In this document: positions 44,694-46,632 of the stretch, piece by piece
How positions within the stretch are numbered: position 1 is the stretch's first letter
How the letters are laid out: each line of letters starts with the position of its first letter
Assembly (NCBI GenBank): GCA_900769665.1
Contig: CAAGHL010000073.1
Coordinates: 1 to 46,632 of the forward strand
Direction of reading: 5' to 3'
Length of the DNA stretch: 46,632 bases
DNA from: Clostridia bacterium
GTDB taxonomy: Bacteria > Bacillota > Clostridia > Christensenellales > CAG-314
Notes under the pieces: model-generated
Databases searched by the model: none
What the model was told of the DNA's origin: nothing
What the model saw: only the letters and a program-made list of their open reading frames with translations
Translations under genes and position numbers: made by a program

Positions 44694-45533
44694 CAATTTG
44701 AAGTCTGTTATAGCAATTTTTTTGATAAAATTTTTGAATTTTGGCAAAATAGGGGCGATTTGGGCGAAATTAAGCAAATTTAATACACTTGTCATAATGA
44801 ATTCGTTTGACCGATGGCAGTATTGTGTTAGTGAAAGCCACAACGGCATTACCTAGCCAAGACTACAACGATAAAGCAATCGATAAAACACTAAAATATC
44901 CGACAAAAGCCGCCGCCAAAGCACCGCAAGCAAACACTACATTTGCGAAATATAGGGCACGAACGCCAACAATCAAATATTGAGCGCAAACCAAATCAAT
45001 AATCCTACACAACAACCCAAGCGACGACGTTTAGAAAAGCGAAAATATAAACAGCGACAAACACCACACGGCATCTTCAAAACACGAAGTTTGTAAAAAA
45101 AACGCACACACCACGCCACCCCATTTAATATAATGTCGATTATGCACTTAACAAAGTTTACTACAATTAACCCCACGCCCACCACATCACAAAATCCTCA
45201 AACCTCACGAAAAACAACAGCATCTCCTATTTTCAAGCAAGAAAACTAAGGATTTTTCAACAAAATCCACAATACAAATTCCCGAAATGTAACGAAAAAT
45301 ACAATACGTATGCAAAATTTGATGACAAAATCGGTATCAATAATATCATAAAGCATACACTCCGGAGCCACCCGACGACCGGTTAAAAACATACTAAATA
45401 CTCTTTATTTTTTGAAATATCATTGCAACTACTACAAATAACATACGACCACTATTATAAAAAACCGGTAGAAATTCAGACATCTAACACTGCATATATT
45501 CTAACGAATACCATAAATCATCACCTTTTACTA
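44694..45533. other. A+T-rich region with no recognised gene
   Basis: About 840 bases contain no frame with credible codon use, family motif or ribosome binding site on either strand. The base composition changes abruptly from the more G+C-rich coding block to the left. It separates the minus-strand surface locus from the decayed genes at the right end. Confidence 0.6.
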
Positions 45534-45562
45534 TTGCGCAACAGCCATAAACATGATATAAT
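45534..45562 (+). promoter_or_regulatory. Sigma-A promoter of the decayed zinc-ribbon gene
   Basis: TTGCGC (45534-45539) and a perfect TATAAT (45557-45562) are 17 bases apart, with a TG extended -10 element (TGATATAAT). An AAAGGGG site and an ATG follow at 45586. The promoter seems intact although the gene is broken. Confidence 0.65.
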
Positions 45563-45585
45563 ATAAGAAAACAAAGGGGTTCGGT

Positions 45586-45890
45586 ATGGCACAGAATACA
45601 CGCACATGTCCTATTTGCGGACAACCGACAAGTCAGTACATGGGATAGCTTCGTAAAGACGGACTATGTCCACACCATGCAACGCTATTAAGAAAGGGCG
45701 AAATCGTACAGTGCGATGTATGTGGTAATTGGCACAATAGCAACGAAAACTGCACGTGCAATAATGGCGAAAAATACAAAGACCTTCCGACTGAAGGGTT
45801 TGATACGTGTATCGTTTGTGGAGCAGAGACAGACGGCTACGCATTTTGTATCGATTGCCGGAAAAAGCTTTCAAGAGACGAGATGTTAAA
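45586..45890 (+). pseudogene. Zinc-ribbon protein gene with an in-frame TAG and a lost 3' end
   Basis: The ATG at 45586 follows an AAAGGGG site. The frame reads MAQNTRTCPICGQPTSQYMG and then hits TAG at 45646-45648. In the same frame it continues LRKDGLCPHHATLL, CDVCGNWH, CTCNNGE, CIVCGAETDG and FCIDCRKKLSRDEMLN. Regular CxxC pairs indicate a multi-zinc-ribbon protein of a type I recall as frequent in clostridia. Where I would expect Lys (MGKxRKDGLC) there is the amber codon, so one AAG-to-TAG change may explain the break. Near 45890 the frame runs into DNA that makes sense only on the opposite strand, so the 3' end has been replaced. Confidence 0.7.
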
Positions 45891-46161
45891 TAAGGCTCTT
45901 TTCCATAAGCACGATGTCCAACGCCTCGTTGCCCGTCTTGTACGCAGAGTCGCAGATGTCCACCATGTTTTTTTCGTCCACGTCGCCCACGGCGAAAACA
46001 TAGTGTTTGAGGTCGTGGCACTTCATGTTGATAAGCTCTATGTTTTCCTTGGTGATTTCGTAGACATAGTAAAACCCAAACCAAATACTTTCGTATTCGA
46101 TTTGGGTTTTACTTATAGATTTATCGACAACACATTCGTCAATTTTTATTTGACCTTCCAA
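45886..46161 (-). pseudogene. Fragment of a GHKL-type sensor histidine kinase
   Basis: A 91-residue frame includes ITKENIELINMKCHDLKH, with the phosphoacceptor His in the HDLKH box, and KTGNEALDIVLMEKSL, the start of the ATPase domain. These are hallmarks of AgrC/ComD-like quorum-sensor kinases. The sensor helices and nearly all of the GHKL ATPase domain are missing, and the spacing between the two motifs is shorter than usual. The frame ends exactly where the zinc-ribbon pseudogene breaks off on the other strand. It has only a TTG start. The N-terminal 30 residues are read through a long inverted repeat (46068-46113) and may not be kinase sequence. It is a non-functional remnant. Confidence 0.65.
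46068..46113. repeat. Long inverted repeat, terminator-like
   Basis: A perfect 13-bp inverted repeat (46068-46080 with 46101-46113) encloses a further 5-bp stem (46084-46088 with 46093-46097) and a TTTC loop. The plus-strand right arm contains GGGTTTTAC, as in a terminator with its T run inside the stem. It may be an old terminator or the end of a small mobile element. It lies at the upstream edge of the histidine-kinase fragment. Confidence 0.7.
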
Positions 46162-46256
46162 AGGTTGCCGACATTTTCAAAATAATCAAGTCTTTTCTCA
46201 ATTTTGCTTATTTCTTTAGGGTAAAAACGTTGCATTACTTCGCACAATTCTAACAT
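46146..46256 (-). CDS. Possible very short gene or frameshifted tail
   Basis: A 36-residue frame with charged, helical character (MLELCEVMQRFYPKEISKIE, then KRLDYFENVG) has AAAGAG just upstream of its ATG. The same frame stays open upstream, without a start codon, across the end of the 58-residue gene at 46289-46465. It could therefore be the C-terminal part of that gene after a frameshift. No family was recognised. Confidence 0.3.
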   Translation of the reverse strand: MLELCEVMQRFYPKEISKIEKRLDYFENVGNLWKVK

Positions 46257-46288
46257 CCACTCTTTACGAGTTTGATTTGGATTTACAT

Positions 46289-46465
46289 TTACAACTCTTG
46301 CATGATATCGCCGTATAAGTCGGCATACATTTTCTGCGCACGACTTCCTAAGTAGCCTATCTGGAACCGTAGTTCCATAAATGCGATAAGTTCTGCCATT
46401 TCAAGCACGTTGTTTTGTGAGATTTCTTCTTTCATAACGGTGAAATCTAATGTTTTGTTTTTCAT
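46289..46465 (-). CDS. Small protein of 58 residues, unknown
   Basis: The frame begins MKNKTLDFTVMKEEISQNNV, contains LEMAELIAFMELRF and ends DIMQEL. It is soluble and probably helical. Its ATG overlaps the stop of the frame entering from the right edge in an ATGA arrangement, which favours a real, co-translated gene. The upstream GGGG is only a fair ribosome binding site. No family was recognised. It is too short for routine gene calling. Confidence 0.45.
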   Translation of the reverse strand: MKNKTLDFTVMKEEISQNNVLEMAELIAFMELRFQIGYLGSRAQKMYADLYGDIMQEL

Positions 46466-46632
46466 CTGAGTTTACCCCGTATTTTTATTTGCCTTTCGGC
46501 AGTAGCGAGATAGCACAAGACGAAATATTGCTTTCGGTCAGATTGAATTACAGTGGAGAATATCAACGAAAAGGTCAAAACCGTAGCGAAAAAAAGTATC
46601 GTAGAAATAAAAAAAACCAAACTTGATGGCAA
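46462..46632 (-). CDS. C-terminal end of a possible membrane protein (partial)
   Basis: A frame of 56 residues open to the right edge starts with a strongly hydrophobic stretch (SLVFFISTILFFATVLTFSL) and ends in a basic tail (RQIKIRGKLR). The stop overlaps the next ATG by one base beyond the shared TG. No start is visible within the window. Chance openness cannot be excluded. Confidence 0.35.
   Translation of the reverse strand: MPSSLVFFISTILFFATVLTFSLIFSTVIQSDRKQYFVLCYLATAERQIKIRGKLR

Noticed and set aside
44614..44856. Plus-strand frame of 80 codons, and a 65-codon frame opposite it
   Set aside because: It lies across the promoter of the giant LRR gene, has no ribosome binding site, and its Ile/Lys/Phe/Asn content simply reflects A+T-rich DNA.
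44973..45185. Minus-strand 70-codon frame with hydrophobic and cysteine-rich character
   Set aside because: No ribosome binding site, no motif and unusual composition. Most likely chance openness in non-coding A+T-rich DNA.
45611..46084. Minus-strand 157-codon frame across the decayed region
   Set aside because: It is antisense to the zinc-ribbon frame and in a different frame from the kinase fragment, both of which show clear motifs. Its translation is basic and featureless.

Overview
The window is about 46.6 kb and looks like chromosomal DNA of a Gram-positive, Firmicutes-type anaerobe, most likely an uncultured gut clostridium. I infer this from AGGAGG-type ribosome binding sites, sigma-A-like promoters, a complete Opp peptide importer, BspA-type leucine-rich repeat (LRR) surface proteins, Listeria-Bacteroides (InlB B-type) repeats, several large lipoproteins and a GHKL histidine-kinase remnant. 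No rRNA, tRNA, CRISPR array or intact mobile element was seen. The genus cannot be assigned from the sequence alone.

Layout. Positions 1-152 hold the 3' end of a plus-strand gene and a bidirectional terminator. From 169 to 44456 every gene is on the minus strand, so the biological order runs from high to low coordinates. The first unit starts at a near-consensus promoter (44665-44693). It encodes a 3,212-residue LRR lipoprotein, a three-pass membrane protein, a MoxR-type AAA+ ATPase, a DUF58 protein, a BatA-like von Willebrand A (VWA) membrane protein, a second membrane protein with two VWA domains, a 949-residue LRR lipoprotein, a 1,733-residue repeat lipoprotein and an 83-residue membrane protein. 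The second unit starts at another strong promoter (17831-17859), with an intrinsic-terminator hairpin in its leader. It encodes a 2,465-residue subtilisin-like protease fused to an LRR array, a 387-residue lipoprotein and oppABCDF, and it ends at a terminator (1078-1118). A 275-residue membrane protein follows.

How the genes may work together (inference). The membrane-anchored protease could degrade proteins at the cell surface and Opp would import the peptides. The MoxR/DUF58/VWA genes resemble clusters thought to assist folding or assembly of other proteins. Here they sit between very large surface lipoproteins, which makes those lipoproteins plausible clients.

The right end (about 44.7 kb onward) is visibly richer in A+T. 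It holds about 0.8 kb with no gene and then decayed pieces: a zinc-ribbon gene with an in-frame amber stop and a lost 3' end, an inverted histidine-kinase fragment, a long inverted repeat and two or three very small reading frames. This looks like a scar of past insertion and recombination.
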